Positions 50,033 to 59,508 of a stretch of 64,000 bases of DNA are shown here, piece after piece. Under the pieces are notes generated by a model that worked only from the letters and a program-made list of their open reading frames with translations, was not told where the DNA came from and did not search any database. The DNA comes from Chitinophagales bacterium (GTDB taxonomy: Bacteria; Bacteroidota; Bacteroidia; Chitinophagales; Chitinophagaceae): positions 1,302,001 through 1,366,000 of the forward strand of contig JAFLBJ010000001.1 in the NCBI GenBank assembly GCA_017303415.1, read 5' to 3'. Within the stretch, counting starts at the first letter, position 1; every line of letters begins with the position of its first letter. Both the position numbers and the translations under genes were made by a program.

Positions 50033-50775
50033 GCCGGTTTTACTTTATGAACACTCAGGGTTGCCGCGATGATGGCGTAGGCCGGGGCAAAGATGATGAC
50101 AATATGCATCAGGTAAAAAATGATCCCGTTTCCAATGGCCAGGCCCTTATGTTCCTTGATAAAGGCGGCGCTTTTTTCAGGGGCTACTTTTTCCCGGTCA
50201 AGGCTATAGCTGATCATGGAATAGCCATAGTAATAGCACTCTACAAAGAGGGCGATAACCGGGGCGATCATACCAACCAGGGGGACCATGGAAAATAGCA
50301 TGAGCAGGAATAAATAACCGGTTTGCCAGGCACAATTACGCAGGGCCACTTTTACACCGGGAGATACATCCCGAAAGAATTGCCGCCTGTTGAAGGTGAA
50401 TTCTTTTTTCTCCAGGATGGCTTGCGTCCTTTCACTCAGATAGGTAAAGATGGGCGAACCAATGATGAGCCAGGCATATTTGAACAGCGAGAAGTAAAAT
50501 AACAATAGAAGTAACCAGAGCATCATGCCAGCCAGGGCAAAGAGAAAACCCACCCAACTGTTTTCCAGGCGTTGTATCCATTCGCTCACGTGCGAAACCC
50601 GGGTGAGGTATTCGATCACACTTGTGGCCGAGCCAATAAAAAAATACATGCCGATAAGGAATAGCAGGGTGTAGATAAGCCCGGGTAAAAGGATCCATTT
50701 CCATAACCGGTTTTCCCGGATGAACTGGCGGGCTTCATTATAGGATTGGATCGCTATGATGATCTCTTTAAGCAA
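50029..50775 (-). CDS. EI24 domain (CysZ-like) membrane protein
   Basis: 248 residues with about four membrane segments (near 30-55, 80-105, 155-185, 205-235) in the EI24/CysZ arrangement; the loop AILEKKEFTFNRRQFFRDV is typical. Some relatives import sulfate, but Bacteroidota members are not characterised. It overlaps the downstream methyltransferase gene by 4 bases and is divergent from the SLC13 gene across 46 bases. Confidence 0.78.
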   Translation of the reverse strand: MLKEIIIAIQSYNEARQFIRENRLWKWILLPGLIYTLLFLIGMYFFIGSATSVIEYLTRVSHVSEWIQRLENSWVGFLFALAGMMLWLLLLLFYFSLFKYAWLIIGSPIFTYLSERTQAILEKKEFTFNRRQFFRDVSPGVKVALRNCAWQTGYLFLLMLFSMVPLVGMIAPVIALFVECYYYGYSMISYSLDREKVAPEKSAAFIKEHKGLAIGNGIIFYLMHIVIIFAPAYAIIAATLSVHKVKPA

Positions 50776-50821
50776 TACCGAAATTTGGGTAAATATAAGC
50801 TACTGGAGTATATTGTATGCC

Positions 50822-52240
50822 ATGAATCGAGTTCGAATTTTATCCCTGATCGCCGGTCTGGTGCTTTCCATAGGGCTATATCTGCTTAATCCCTTTCATT
50901 TAGCAGAAAAGGCCTCATTAACGCTTGCCGTTGGCTCGCTGATGGTGGTGTGGTGGATTTCCGAGGCCATTCCCTTGCCCGTAACTGCTCTGATACCACT
51001 GGTATTGTTTCCCTTATTGGGTATCGCCACGCTCTCGAATACAGCCTCTCCTTATGCCAATCCGATCATCTTTCTGTTCATGGGTGGATTTATGATCGGC
51101 CTCGCCATTGAAAAATGGAACCTGCACAAGCGTATCGCTTTAAATATTGTTCGCATGACCGGAACCTCCGGCAACCGGATCATTCTTGGGTTTATTATTG
51201 CTACCGGACTTCTCAGTATGTGGCTGAGCAATACGGCCACCACGATGATGATGTTTCCAATCGCCCTTTCAGTGATCAATGTAATGAAGGATAAGCATCG
51301 CGGGGACGGGCACCTGGGGCATTTTTCACTCTCACTGATGTTGGTGATCGCTTACGCTTCCAATCTGGGCGGGATCGCCACCATCATTGGCACACCACCC
51401 AATGTCGCTTTTGCAGGATTTGTCGAAAAAAAATATGGAGAGCCGATCGGTTTTTTTAACTGGATGAAAATTGGAGGCCCACTGGCCATCCTGCTCCTCA
51501 TTTGCCTGTATGTGGTATTAACAAAAGTGTTATTCCCCAATAAAATTAAAGCCAGTAGCGAAACACATGACCTGATCAAAGAAGAAATTTCCCGCCTGGG
51601 TCCTATGAGTATTGAGGAAAAAAGGGTGCTGGGGATCTTTGCGGTAACTGCTTTTTTCTGGATCACCAAGGATATCATCAATGGATTTGGTGGAATCCGG
51701 TTGGATGACTCCATCATTGCCATGGCAGGGGCCATTGCCCTTTTTATCTTTCCCAGCTCAAAGAACAATACAGTCTCCCCCACCTTACTCGCCTGGGAAG
51801 ATACCAGCAAAATGGCCTGGGGAATTCTGATCCTTTTTGGTGGAGGCATCTCATTGGCCTCCGCACTTGAGAATGCCGGGTTGATCCAATCGATGGGTAC
51901 CTGGATGGCCCGGTTTGCGGGAGGGGGATTCCTCCTGATATTGGTGGTTACAATAGTTTCCCTGTTTCTTGGGGAACTGATGAGCAATATTGCGCAGGTC
52001 ATCGTTTTTGCACCCGTTGTTTGTGGACTGGCCGATGCACTGGGGATTTCTCCGCTGGCCGTGGGAATTCCTATGACCCTGGCCGCCAGTTGTGGTAGCA
52101 TGTTACCGATGGCTACCCCACCCAATGCGATCGTCTTTAGCAGTGGACATATACCATTGAAGAAAATGGTGAAAGCAGGATTTGTGATGAACCTGATCGC
52201 GATAGTGCTGATTTCAATAGTCTGTTACTACTTCCTTTAA
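50822..52240 (+). CDS. SLC13/DASS family sodium-coupled anion transporter
   Basis: 472 residues, about twelve membrane segments. The two SNT-type sodium motifs are MWLSNTATTMMM and ELMSNIAQVIVF, and NLGGIATIIGTPPNVAFAGF is the family signature. The substrate could be dicarboxylate, citrate, sulfate or phosphate. The start is at MNRVRIL; the longer frame overlaps the divergent EI24 gene. The stop overlaps that of the PorP/SprF gene by four bases in a TTTAAA palindrome. Confidence 0.88.
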   Translation: MNRVRILSLIAGLVLSIGLYLLNPFHLAEKASLTLAVGSLMVVWWISEAIPLPVTALIPLVLFPLLGIATLSNTASPYANPIIFLFMGGFMIGLAIEKWNLHKRIALNIVRMTGTSGNRIILGFIIATGLLSMWLSNTATTMMMFPIALSVINVMKDKHRGDGHLGHFSLSLMLVIAYASNLGGIATIIGTPPNVAFAGFVEKKYGEPIGFFNWMKIGGPLAILLLICLYVVLTKVLFPNKIKASSETHDLIKEEISRLGPMSIEEKRVLGIFAVTAFFWITKDIINGFGGIRLDDSIIAMAGAIALFIFPSSKNNTVSPTLLAWEDTSKMAWGILILFGGGISLASALENAGLIQSMGTWMARFAGGGFLLILVVTIVSLFLGELMSNIAQVIVFAPVVCGLADALGISPLAVGIPMTLAASCGSMLPMATPPNAIVFSSGHIPLKKMVKAGFVMNLIAIVLISIVCYYFL

Positions 52241-53250
52241 AATTTAGGACAATTCAACTTCTTCAAATTCCTGTCAACAGGCTGTTTGATATAGATGAGT
52301 GAGATCTCGGCACCACCTCGCACATTCGATGCGGGTTTAAGTCCGGAAGTATTGACATCGTAGGTAAAACCTAAGTGAAAGTCATTGAATTCAAGTCCGA
52401 CATACGGAATGATGGCATCTCCAAACCGGAACCAGGAACCTAAATACACATTGGTTGGATTGTCTTCCATACCATTCAGGTTCAGGGCATAGGCCCCACC
52501 GATCACGGTATTGCGGGCATTGGCCTGGGTGCTATGGTTGGCGCTGAAATGAAAGGCATTGAACTGGCCTACCGGTAAACGACCACCTGCCTGCAGGGTC
52601 AGTCGTGAACTGAGGTAATATTGACCACCCTGAAAGGTTTCCTTAGGGCGGTTCAGATGGTACATGGATGCACCGAGATAGAAATTATTGTATCCGTTTG
52701 TGGTCCCATTGTACATGACCCCGGCATTGAGGTCAAAGTAGTTCACATTCAGGTTTTGCTGATTGAAAACTTCGGAGGTAACACCGGTAAAACCAAGGGC
52801 AGTCAATTGATCCTCAAATACCACCTTGGTCACATCCAGTCTTTTATTGGCATAAGTACCCTGGAAGCCCACCCCGATCTGATGGTATCCGTTTTCATCC
52901 AATCCTTTATGAAAGGCAGTGGATAGGGCGATAAAATTATTTTGCAAAGCGCCATTCCCGTTTTTGTCGGTAAAACCCAAAATACCAACACCCCAGCGGT
53001 CTATATCCTGAAGGCGGTTTTTGAGAACATGAAAATCCACCGAAGCGGTGGCCGTAGTAAAGGCGTTATTGATGGTAGGCCATTGGTTTCTGTAATTCCC
53101 GGCCACCCGTACAATCCCGTCAAACTTACCCGTCAGGGCAGGGTTGAGGGTCAGGGGGGAGGCAAAAAATTGGGAAAAATTGGGGTCCTGAGCCCCGGTC
53201 TCAGTCACCACAGCCCACAAAAGGGTCAAGATTAGAATTGTTTTCTTCAT
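52237..53250 (-). CDS. PorP/SprF family type IX secretion outer-membrane protein
   Basis: 337 residues. The signal peptide ends TGAQ, and DPNFSQFFASPLTLNPALTGKFDGIVRVAGNYRNQW is the family opening. The rest is a beta-barrel pattern with FYLGASMYHLN and GLEFNDFHLGFTYDVNTSGL. SprF/PorP partners help export specific type B cargo, often encoded beside a large adhesin. No such adhesin is next to it, so it may serve another target, perhaps the CTD protein at 23132-26206. Confidence 0.92.
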   Translation of the reverse strand: MKKTILILTLLWAVVTETGAQDPNFSQFFASPLTLNPALTGKFDGIVRVAGNYRNQWPTINNAFTTATASVDFHVLKNRLQDIDRWGVGILGFTDKNGNGALQNNFIALSTAFHKGLDENGYHQIGVGFQGTYANKRLDVTKVVFEDQLTALGFTGVTSEVFNQQNLNVNYFDLNAGVMYNGTTNGYNNFYLGASMYHLNRPKETFQGGQYYLSSRLTLQAGGRLPVGQFNAFHFSANHSTQANARNTVIGGAYALNLNGMEDNPTNVYLGSWFRFGDAIIPYVGLEFNDFHLGFTYDVNTSGLKPASNVRGGAEISLIYIKQPVDRNLKKLNCPKF

Positions 53251-53315
53251 TATCAACACTAAGGATGTGTAAAATACAAAAAATTGACAGACCGGGGGAA
53301 TAAAAATAACGCTGC

Positions 53316-53966
53316 TTACATCTGTACTTTGGCACCGTAGGCCAGGTCACCGGCATCGCCCAGACCGGGTACGATATAACCCTTCGCAGTGAGTTCATCG
53401 TCAATGTCTCCGCACCAAATCTTGACCCCCGGCGACTCACGTCGAACATATTCTATGCCAACTGTGCAGGCTATGGCACAAACGATATGTATTTCTTTCG
53501 GGTTGCCTTCTTCCTTCATTAAATGTATGGTTTTTACCAAGGAAGAACCCGTGGCGAGCATGGGGTCAGAAATGATCAGGATACGGTTCTCCAGGTCGGG
53601 GCTGGACAGATATTCCAGGCTGATCTCAAAAGAACCGTCCTTTTGATGTTTGCGGTAGGCGGCAATAAAGGCATTGTCCGCCCTGTCGAAGAAATGGAGC
53701 AATCCATTATGCAGGGGTAGCCCGGCACGGAGGATCGTGGCCAGGACAGGTTGCTCTTTCAATATTTTAGAAGGGGAAGAACCAAGGGGGGTCTGTACCT
53801 CTTTTTCGATCCAGGGCAGTGTCTTGCTGATCTCATAAGCGGCGACCTCACCGATCCTTTCCAGGTTTTGCCGAAAACGAAGCCGATCACCTTGAATCTC
53901 CACGTCGCGCAATTCCGCGACCCAATTACTGATGAGAGAGTGCTGTTCGCTGAGGTTGACTACCAT
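53316..53966 (-). CDS. upp: Uracil phosphoribosyltransferase
   Basis: 216 residues. PRPP-binding LIISDPMLATGSSLV and the uracil-binding GYIVPGLGDAGDLAYG are in place, as is LRAGLPLHNGLL. It salvages uracil to UMP. Divergent from anmK; a TACTTTTG -7-like element (53985-53992) lies in the gap on the plus strand. Confidence 0.95.
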   Translation of the reverse strand: MVVNLSEQHSLISNWVAELRDVEIQGDRLRFRQNLERIGEVAAYEISKTLPWIEKEVQTPLGSSPSKILKEQPVLATILRAGLPLHNGLLHFFDRADNAFIAAYRKHQKDGSFEISLEYLSSPDLENRILIISDPMLATGSSLVKTIHLMKEEGNPKEIHIVCAIACTVGIEYVRRESPGVKIWCGDIDDELTAKGYIVPGLGDAGDLAYGAKVQM

Positions 53967-54032
53967 TGCCCAAAATTGAAGTTGTACTTTTGCAAATCTA
54001 ATCGCTGAATACTGAAAACGGAAATATAAATC

Positions 54033-55124
54033 ATGGTCTACAGGGCAATCGGATTAATGAGCGGAAGCAGCCTCGATGGCTTGGATATCGTCTTTGCAGA
54101 ATTTCAGGAAAGTGCAGGGAAATGGACCTATCAGATCCAAAAAGCGGCCTGTCTTCCCTATGAAAAGGAATGGATGGAAAGACTTGCCTCCGCGCCCGCT
54201 CTTTCCGCCCGTGATTACCTGCGGCTTGATGCAGATTATGGTCATTACCTGGGGCAATTGGTCAATCAGTTCATTGAGGACAATGGCCTCCAATTTCAGG
54301 TAGCGGTGGTGGCTTCCCATGGACATACCAGTTTTCACCAACCCCCGCATTATACCGCCCAATTGGGTGAAGGGGCGGCGATTGCCGCAGAAACCGGATT
54401 GCCGGTAGTATCCGACCTCCGCGCATTGGATGTGGCCCTTGGCGGACAGGGAGCCCCCATTGTCCCAATAGGCGAACGTTTACTCTTACCCCAACATTCA
54501 CTCTTATTGAATATTGGGGGTATCGCCAATATCTCCGTCCATACCCAGGAGAATACACTTGCTTTTGATATATGCCCGGCGAACCGGGTACTTAATCATT
54601 TCGCCGCGAGGCTTGGAATGGAATTCGATAAGGATGGTCAGGCTGCCAGACAGGGACAAGTACAGAAAGAGCTACTGCAAACCTTGAACGCCTTTGATTT
54701 TTACCAGCAACCACCACCCAAATCGCTGGCCAATGAGTTTGGAACAGAAACACTGGTGCCCTTGCTTGAAAAATCTGAACTATCAACAAACGACATACTC
54801 TGCACCTATGTGGAGCATATTGCAGTGCAGGTAAAAAAATCCATCATGGATCATGCCACCTGGCCAACAACCGGTGGTTCTTTACTGGTCACCGGTGGAG
54901 GGGCATTTAATCAATTTCTCATAGCCCGATTAACAGATCATCTTCAGCCACTGGGCATCACTGTTACAGTCCCCGAGGCCAACCTGGTAAAATACAAAGA
55001 AGCTCTCATCATGGCCCTGCTGGGAGTTTTGCGCTGGCGCGATGAATACAGTACGATCCCTTCTGCTACCGGTGCAAAAAGAGGAAGTATTGGCGGGGCA
55101 TTGTGGAACGGGCAGGAGGAGTAG
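54033..55124 (+). CDS. anmK: Anhydro-N-acetylmuramic acid kinase
   Basis: 363 residues. GLMSGSSLDGLD at the N-terminus, VASHGHTSFHQP, DLRALDVALGGQGAPIVPIGERLL and GGAFNQFL are the sugar-kinase motifs. It phosphorylates and opens anhydroMurNAc for peptidoglycan recycling. A perfect TAnnTTTG element (TACTTTTG, 53985-53992) 41 bases upstream is a likely promoter. Confidence 0.95.
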   Translation: MVYRAIGLMSGSSLDGLDIVFAEFQESAGKWTYQIQKAACLPYEKEWMERLASAPALSARDYLRLDADYGHYLGQLVNQFIEDNGLQFQVAVVASHGHTSFHQPPHYTAQLGEGAAIAAETGLPVVSDLRALDVALGGQGAPIVPIGERLLLPQHSLLLNIGGIANISVHTQENTLAFDICPANRVLNHFAARLGMEFDKDGQAARQGQVQKELLQTLNAFDFYQQPPPKSLANEFGTETLVPLLEKSELSTNDILCTYVEHIAVQVKKSIMDHATWPTTGGSLLVTGGGAFNQFLIARLTDHLQPLGITVTVPEANLVKYKEALIMALLGVLRWRDEYSTIPSATGAKRGSIGGALWNGQEE

Positions 55125-55141
55125 TAATGGGGAGGGTTCAC

Positions 55142-55217
55142 CGCAGAGAACAAGAGAAAGCAGAGTTGCGCAGAGAATTTTACCGTTAACGCCAAGGGCT
55201 AAAAGCTATTAGCTAAC
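55142..55217. repeat. Nine-base and seven-base short repeats between anmK and FkbM genes
   Basis: Four nine-base units (CGCAGAGAA twice, CAAGAGAAA, GCAGAGTTG) at 55142-55177 are followed by three heptamers (GGGCTAA, AAGCTAT, TAGCTAA) at 55197-55217. Two repeat families share the same convergent gap. Confidence 0.65.
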
Positions 55218-55242
55218 AACTCCCTCCTGGGTGTATCTGCTG

Positions 55243-56067
55243 TTATTTCTGCACCGCGTAAATATCAAAATGCTTCCAATTCATCATCTCTTCCTTTGTT
55301 TGAATGGGGATGACCTCGGCATCTATGGTAAAGCTGGAGAAATAGTATAGGGAGTATCCCAGGTCATGTAGCAGGTTGAACTGTTCGTAGCGGGCTTCGG
55401 CTTTATTTTTTGAGAAACATTCGGTGATGACCGCCGGTTTGTATTTTTCCAACAGGCCACGAATGGATTTGATGATCTCTTTATCATATCCTTCGGTATC
55501 GATTTTCACCAGTTTTAACCGGCTCAGTTTCGAGGCATATTTTTCTTGTAAAAAATCTTCCAGCTTCACGCCTTTGATCTTGGTATCGAGGGTGTACTTG
55601 CCATGCCGGCTGTTCTTCTCTTTGGATATACCCCCATTGCTAAAAGAGGCTTCGGAGGAAGAGTAATAAAATTCTTCTTCTTTATCCGTGATGGCAAAAT
55701 TGTGTGGTTCTATATGGGTCAACTCTTTATTGAGTTCGGCATTCTTTGTCAGAATCTTGAACACAACCGGATTGGGATCAAAGGAAAGAACCAGGCCATC
55801 CTTGCCGGTGACCACACCCATGCAGATGGACATGTGCCCTACATTGGCGCCGATATCAATGGCCATATCTCCCTGGGAAAGGAACTTTTTAAAAAACCAG
55901 CAATGACTGAGTTGGAGTTCGGTGGGGTTGACCAGCGGATTATGCCAAATAGTATATTGAATATCACCATATTCCGGAGTGGAAAGTGATTTTATCGAGA
56001 CAGGATATTCTCTTTTTACCCGTCTGGCGATCTTCCGACGGATCGAATTGATAAGGTAATTAAGCAT
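55243..56067 (-). CDS. FkbM family methyltransferase
   Basis: 274 residues. DIGANVGHMSICMG binds SAM, LVKIDTEGYDKEIIKSI is the FkbM signature (acidic catalytic region), and the N-terminal YTIWHNPLV pattern is typical. It methylates hydroxyl groups of sugars or secondary metabolites. The start is at MLNYLINS; the upstream frame has no conservation. It is divergent from the ATP-grasp gene across 70 bases, which hints at a shared pathway. Confidence 0.85.
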   Translation of the reverse strand: MLNYLINSIRRKIARRVKREYPVSIKSLSTPEYGDIQYTIWHNPLVNPTELQLSHCWFFKKFLSQGDMAIDIGANVGHMSICMGVVTGKDGLVLSFDPNPVVFKILTKNAELNKELTHIEPHNFAITDKEEEFYYSSSEASFSNGGISKEKNSRHGKYTLDTKIKGVKLEDFLQEKYASKLSRLKLVKIDTEGYDKEIIKSIRGLLEKYKPAVITECFSKNKAEARYEQFNLLHDLGYSLYYFSSFTIDAEVIPIQTKEEMMNWKHFDIYAVQK

Positions 56068-56137
56068 ATTAGGGCGCAAGTTAGTTAATTGATTATTATC
56101 AGGCTTTTTTGGGGGGAAAAAGGATAGTTTTAAGACA

Positions 56138-57697
56138 ATGACGCTTCCCCCCATGGTTGCACCGGCTAATAATAAAACAGAAGAAGCCCTGGCTGCTGAA
56201 AAAAAGATATTTCGGCAATTGCAGGAGCATTTTGCCGGCGCCTATGAAACGTTTTATCCCAATCGGCTTGCGCCTAAAACCATTGTAGTTATCCCCAGTT
56301 TGACCCTTGACCAGGAAATCCTTTGCAAAATAGACGGGATCGTATTGTATGAGGAAAGACTACTTTGCCTCCTCCTTTTGTTGAGAATGCCACGTACGCA
56401 TATTGTGTATGTCACCAGTACCCCCATCGACCCGGTCATCATTGATTATTACCTGCACCTTCTTCCCGGTATCACGGGTCACCATGCCCGTGAAAGGCTC
56501 CACCTGCTGAGTTGTTATGATGGATCACCCATTTCCCTGACACAAAAAATACTGGCCCGCCCCAGACTTGTACGCCGGATCAAACAGGCCATTCCTGAAG
56601 GACATATCGCGCATCTGTCCTGTTTCAATGTCACAGCCTATGAACGAAAATTGGCGGTAGCATTACAGATCCCAATTTATGGTTGTGACCCCGATCTGTT
56701 TTTCTGGGGAACCAAATCGGGTAGCCGCGAAATTTTCCGGGAATGTGGAATGGATATGCCTCCCGGTTATGAAAATCTGAAAAACGAAGAGGAGGTAATT
56801 CAAGCCCTGGTGAAATTGAAACTGGAACATCCGGAGTTGAACAAGGCCGTTGTGAAAATGAACGATGGGTTTAGCGGGGAAGGGAATGCCGTTTTTTCCT
56901 ATGACGGACTTACATCGGACGGATTGGAGCAAATCATCCCGAAACAAATTTCTTCCCGGATGGAAGTGGTGGCCAGAGATCTTTCCTATCCCTTGTTCAT
57001 GAAGAAATTTGAACAGATGGGAGGCATAGTCGAAGCATTTCTGGAAGCCGAGGAAACAGCCTCGCCTTCCGTTCAATGCCGGATCAATCCGTCGGGTAAG
57101 ATCGATGTCATTTCTACTCATGACCAGTTGATCGGTGGAAAATATGGACAGGTATTCCTTGGGGCAACATTCCCGGCCAGTAAAGACTACAATCGGGAGA
57201 TTGGACGATTGGGTGGGCTTGTAGCCGCTGCCTTAAAAGAAAAGGGTGTACTGGGACGGTTTGGCGTAGATTTTATTTCAGTACTTAAACAAGGGCAATG
57301 GACGCATAATGCCATTGAGATCAATTTACGCAAAGGCGGCACCACTCACCCCTATATCATGTTGCAATTCCTGACAGACGGTGACTATGATGCCCAAAAA
57401 GGTTCCTACCTGACGGCAGCCGGAGAGGAAAGGTATTACCTGGCTTCTGATAACCTTCAGGATGAACATTTCAGGGGTTTGACTCCACAGGATCTGATGG
57501 AGATCGTCATCCTGCATGGCCTCCATTTCTCAGGTACAAAAGAAGAAGGGGTGATGTTTCATCTCATAGGCGCACTCTCCCAATATGGAAAACTTGGGCT
57601 TGTCTGTATCGGCGACTCCCACGAACGCGCCAGATTTTTTTATGATGAAACAGTGAAGGTGCTGAAAGGTGAAACTGAATTTCAGACTAATGGCTAA
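56138..57697 (+). CDS. ATP-grasp ligase, peptide ligase PGM1-related
   Basis: 519 residues. An N-terminal region of about 190 residues is followed by an ATP-grasp core: AVVKMNDGFSGEGNAVF (ATP-binding Lys), GIVEAFLEAEE, then GRFGVDFISV and AIEINLRKGGTTHPYIMLQ with the Mg-binding Glu and Asn. The layout matches the PGM1-type ligases, one of which makes peptide bonds in pheganomycin synthesis. The substrate is unknown and no precursor peptide gene was found. The last codons lie within a heptamer array. ATG at 56138 or 56153 are both possible starts. Confidence 0.75.
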   Translation: MTLPPMVAPANNKTEEALAAEKKIFRQLQEHFAGAYETFYPNRLAPKTIVVIPSLTLDQEILCKIDGIVLYEERLLCLLLLLRMPRTHIVYVTSTPIDPVIIDYYLHLLPGITGHHARERLHLLSCYDGSPISLTQKILARPRLVRRIKQAIPEGHIAHLSCFNVTAYERKLAVALQIPIYGCDPDLFFWGTKSGSREIFRECGMDMPPGYENLKNEEEVIQALVKLKLEHPELNKAVVKMNDGFSGEGNAVFSYDGLTSDGLEQIIPKQISSRMEVVARDLSYPLFMKKFEQMGGIVEAFLEAEETASPSVQCRINPSGKIDVISTHDQLIGGKYGQVFLGATFPASKDYNREIGRLGGLVAAALKEKGVLGRFGVDFISVLKQGQWTHNAIEINLRKGGTTHPYIMLQFLTDGDYDAQKGSYLTAAGEERYYLASDNLQDEHFRGLTPQDLMEIVILHGLHFSGTKEEGVMFHLIGALSQYGKLGLVCIGDSHERARFFYDETVKVLKGETEFQTNG

Positions 57698-57721
57698 CAG
57701 CTAATAGCTTTTAGCTATTTG
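57687..57721. repeat. TTAGC-family heptamers between the ATP-grasp and ade genes
   Basis: Five units, CTAATGG, CTAACAG, CTAATAG, CTTTTAG and CTATTTG. They supply the ATP-grasp stop codon and end one base before the ade stop. The internal AATAGCT-TTT-AGCTATT forms a short hairpin between convergent genes. Confidence 0.75.
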
Positions 57722-59386
57722 TTATACCAATCCCCATTTCCCCGCATCAAACAAACCTTTATCACTTAACTTAAGTTCGGGTATGACGAGCAAGGCCATA
57801 AAGGAAAGTGTCATATACGGTGATCGAAGCGTGGCCCCGAGTACTTCTTTACTCATTCGGTCAAGTTGGGTATAGGCTTCAGCCACCTCATATCCATCGC
57901 CTGTACTCATTAGTCCGGCTACAGGCAAGGGCAAAACCGATCCTTCCTGTCCATTTTTACCAGGGAAGGATAAGGACAATCCACCCCGACACTGGATAAC
58001 CCGGTTCACGGCATCGCAAAGACTTTCATCATCCACTCCCACAGCAACAATATTATGACTGTCATGCGCAACCGAAGAAGAAAGGGCGCCCTTTTTTAAA
58101 CCAAAATTCCTGATAAAGGATTTGGCAATCGGCATGGGTTGATAACGGTTTACCACTACGATCTTCAACAGGTCTTTTTCCACATTGCTGTGAAGCAGGT
58201 CATCCTTGCCTGCCACATCGGTAATGGGGTGAATGCGTTTATGCGTGATCAGTTGTCCATCCAGGGCCTCGATTACATAAACCTGTTCAAAATTCTCCTC
58301 CTCTCCAAATTTGAGAAGCGGGTAGGCAAATTCAGCCAATGATTTTTCTCCGATCGTGAACCGGTTGATCGCAGGTTGGGGTTTGGGATCAATGAGAGAT
58401 ACGCCATTCCTGGCCACACAAGCTCCGTTGATATAGGTTTCTCTGACGGTAAAATGTTCCAGGTCTTCCACAATGATCAGATCGGCCGGGTCTTCGATCT
58501 GCAACAGCCCCACCCCGAGGCCATAATGCCTGATCGGATTGATGCAAGCGGCCTGTAAAACCTTGAATACATCGATGCCTTTGGCAACTGCACGGGCACA
58601 GAGTTGGTTGATATGCCCTACCACCAGACTGTCGGGATGTTTATCATCGCTGCAAAACATGATCTGGTCGGGATAATCATGGAGAAGATCGATCAGTGCC
58701 TCGAAATTTCGGGCTGCACTACCTTCCCGGATAAGGATCTTCATCCCGAGCTGAAGTTTATCCAGGGCTTCTTCTTTTGTAAAACATTCATGATCGGTAC
58801 TGATACCTGCCGCAGCATATTGGCGGGCGGTATCTCCCCTTAACCCCGGAGCGTGGCCATCAACCGGTTTCCCGTATTTTTTGGCAGCAGCGATCTTGTC
58901 CATTACCTCAGGATCCTTGCTCAGGACACCGGGAAAATTCATCATCTCACTCAGGTATTTGATCTCCGGACGGCTCAGTAATTGATCAACGGCCGTGGCA
59001 TCCAGATGGGCGCCGGCCGTTTCAAACACCGTGGCCGGGACACAACTGGGCGCCCCAAAATTGAATTTAAAGGGGACAGTCTTACCGTTTTCGATCATAT
59101 AATCCACCCCTTCAAGACCACATACATTGGCGATCTCATGCGGATCGGAGACGGTGGCCACCGTTCCATGAACCACAGCCAGTCGGGCAAACTCCGCCGG
59201 CAGGAGCAGGGAACTTTCAATGTGGACATGGCTATCCGTAAAGCCGGGAAGTATAAAAGGAAGGCCTTCCTCTTTGACTGCCAGCCGTTCAATAGCCGAT
59301 ATCCGCCCATTTTTCAGGGTGATTTCTGCCGGGTAAAAGATTTTTTGGGTAAAATCAGCAACCCTTCCTGTAATTTTCTGCGTCAT
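57722..59386 (-). CDS. ade: Adenine deaminase
   Basis: 554 residues of the amidohydrolase superfamily. GFTDSHVHIESSLL holds metal-binding His residues, then MFCSDDKHPDSLV and SSSVAHDSHNIVAVG in the C-terminal half, typical of Ade. It turns adenine into hypoxanthine in purine salvage. The start at MTQKITGRV excludes a long upstream extension that has no family match. It is divergent from the hypothetical gene at 59509. Confidence 0.93.
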   Translation of the reverse strand: MTQKITGRVADFTQKIFYPAEITLKNGRISAIERLAVKEEGLPFILPGFTDSHVHIESSLLLPAEFARLAVVHGTVATVSDPHEIANVCGLEGVDYMIENGKTVPFKFNFGAPSCVPATVFETAGAHLDATAVDQLLSRPEIKYLSEMMNFPGVLSKDPEVMDKIAAAKKYGKPVDGHAPGLRGDTARQYAAAGISTDHECFTKEEALDKLQLGMKILIREGSAARNFEALIDLLHDYPDQIMFCSDDKHPDSLVVGHINQLCARAVAKGIDVFKVLQAACINPIRHYGLGVGLLQIEDPADLIIVEDLEHFTVRETYINGACVARNGVSLIDPKPQPAINRFTIGEKSLAEFAYPLLKFGEEENFEQVYVIEALDGQLITHKRIHPITDVAGKDDLLHSNVEKDLLKIVVVNRYQPMPIAKSFIRNFGLKKGALSSSVAHDSHNIVAVGVDDESLCDAVNRVIQCRGGLSLSFPGKNGQEGSVLPLPVAGLMSTGDGYEVAEAYTQLDRMSKEVLGATLRSPYMTLSFMALLVIPELKLSDKGLFDAGKWGLV

Positions 59387-59508
59387 ACTGCGACTAATTT
59401 GGTCCAACGGGTAAATTTTACACCAATGGAGAATAACGGTATCTTTCCGGTCATAAATTTGCCAAACCAAAAACTCATTATCCAAACAAACATCTAAATT
59501 AAAATCAA

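Noticed and set aside
51352-52125. Minus-strand open frame of 257 codons
   Set aside because: It is antisense to the SLC13 transporter gene; the composition reflects the complement of a membrane protein.
53201-53449. 82-codon minus-strand frame
   Set aside because: It overlaps the end of upp in another frame and the start of the PorP/SprF gene, with no independent support.
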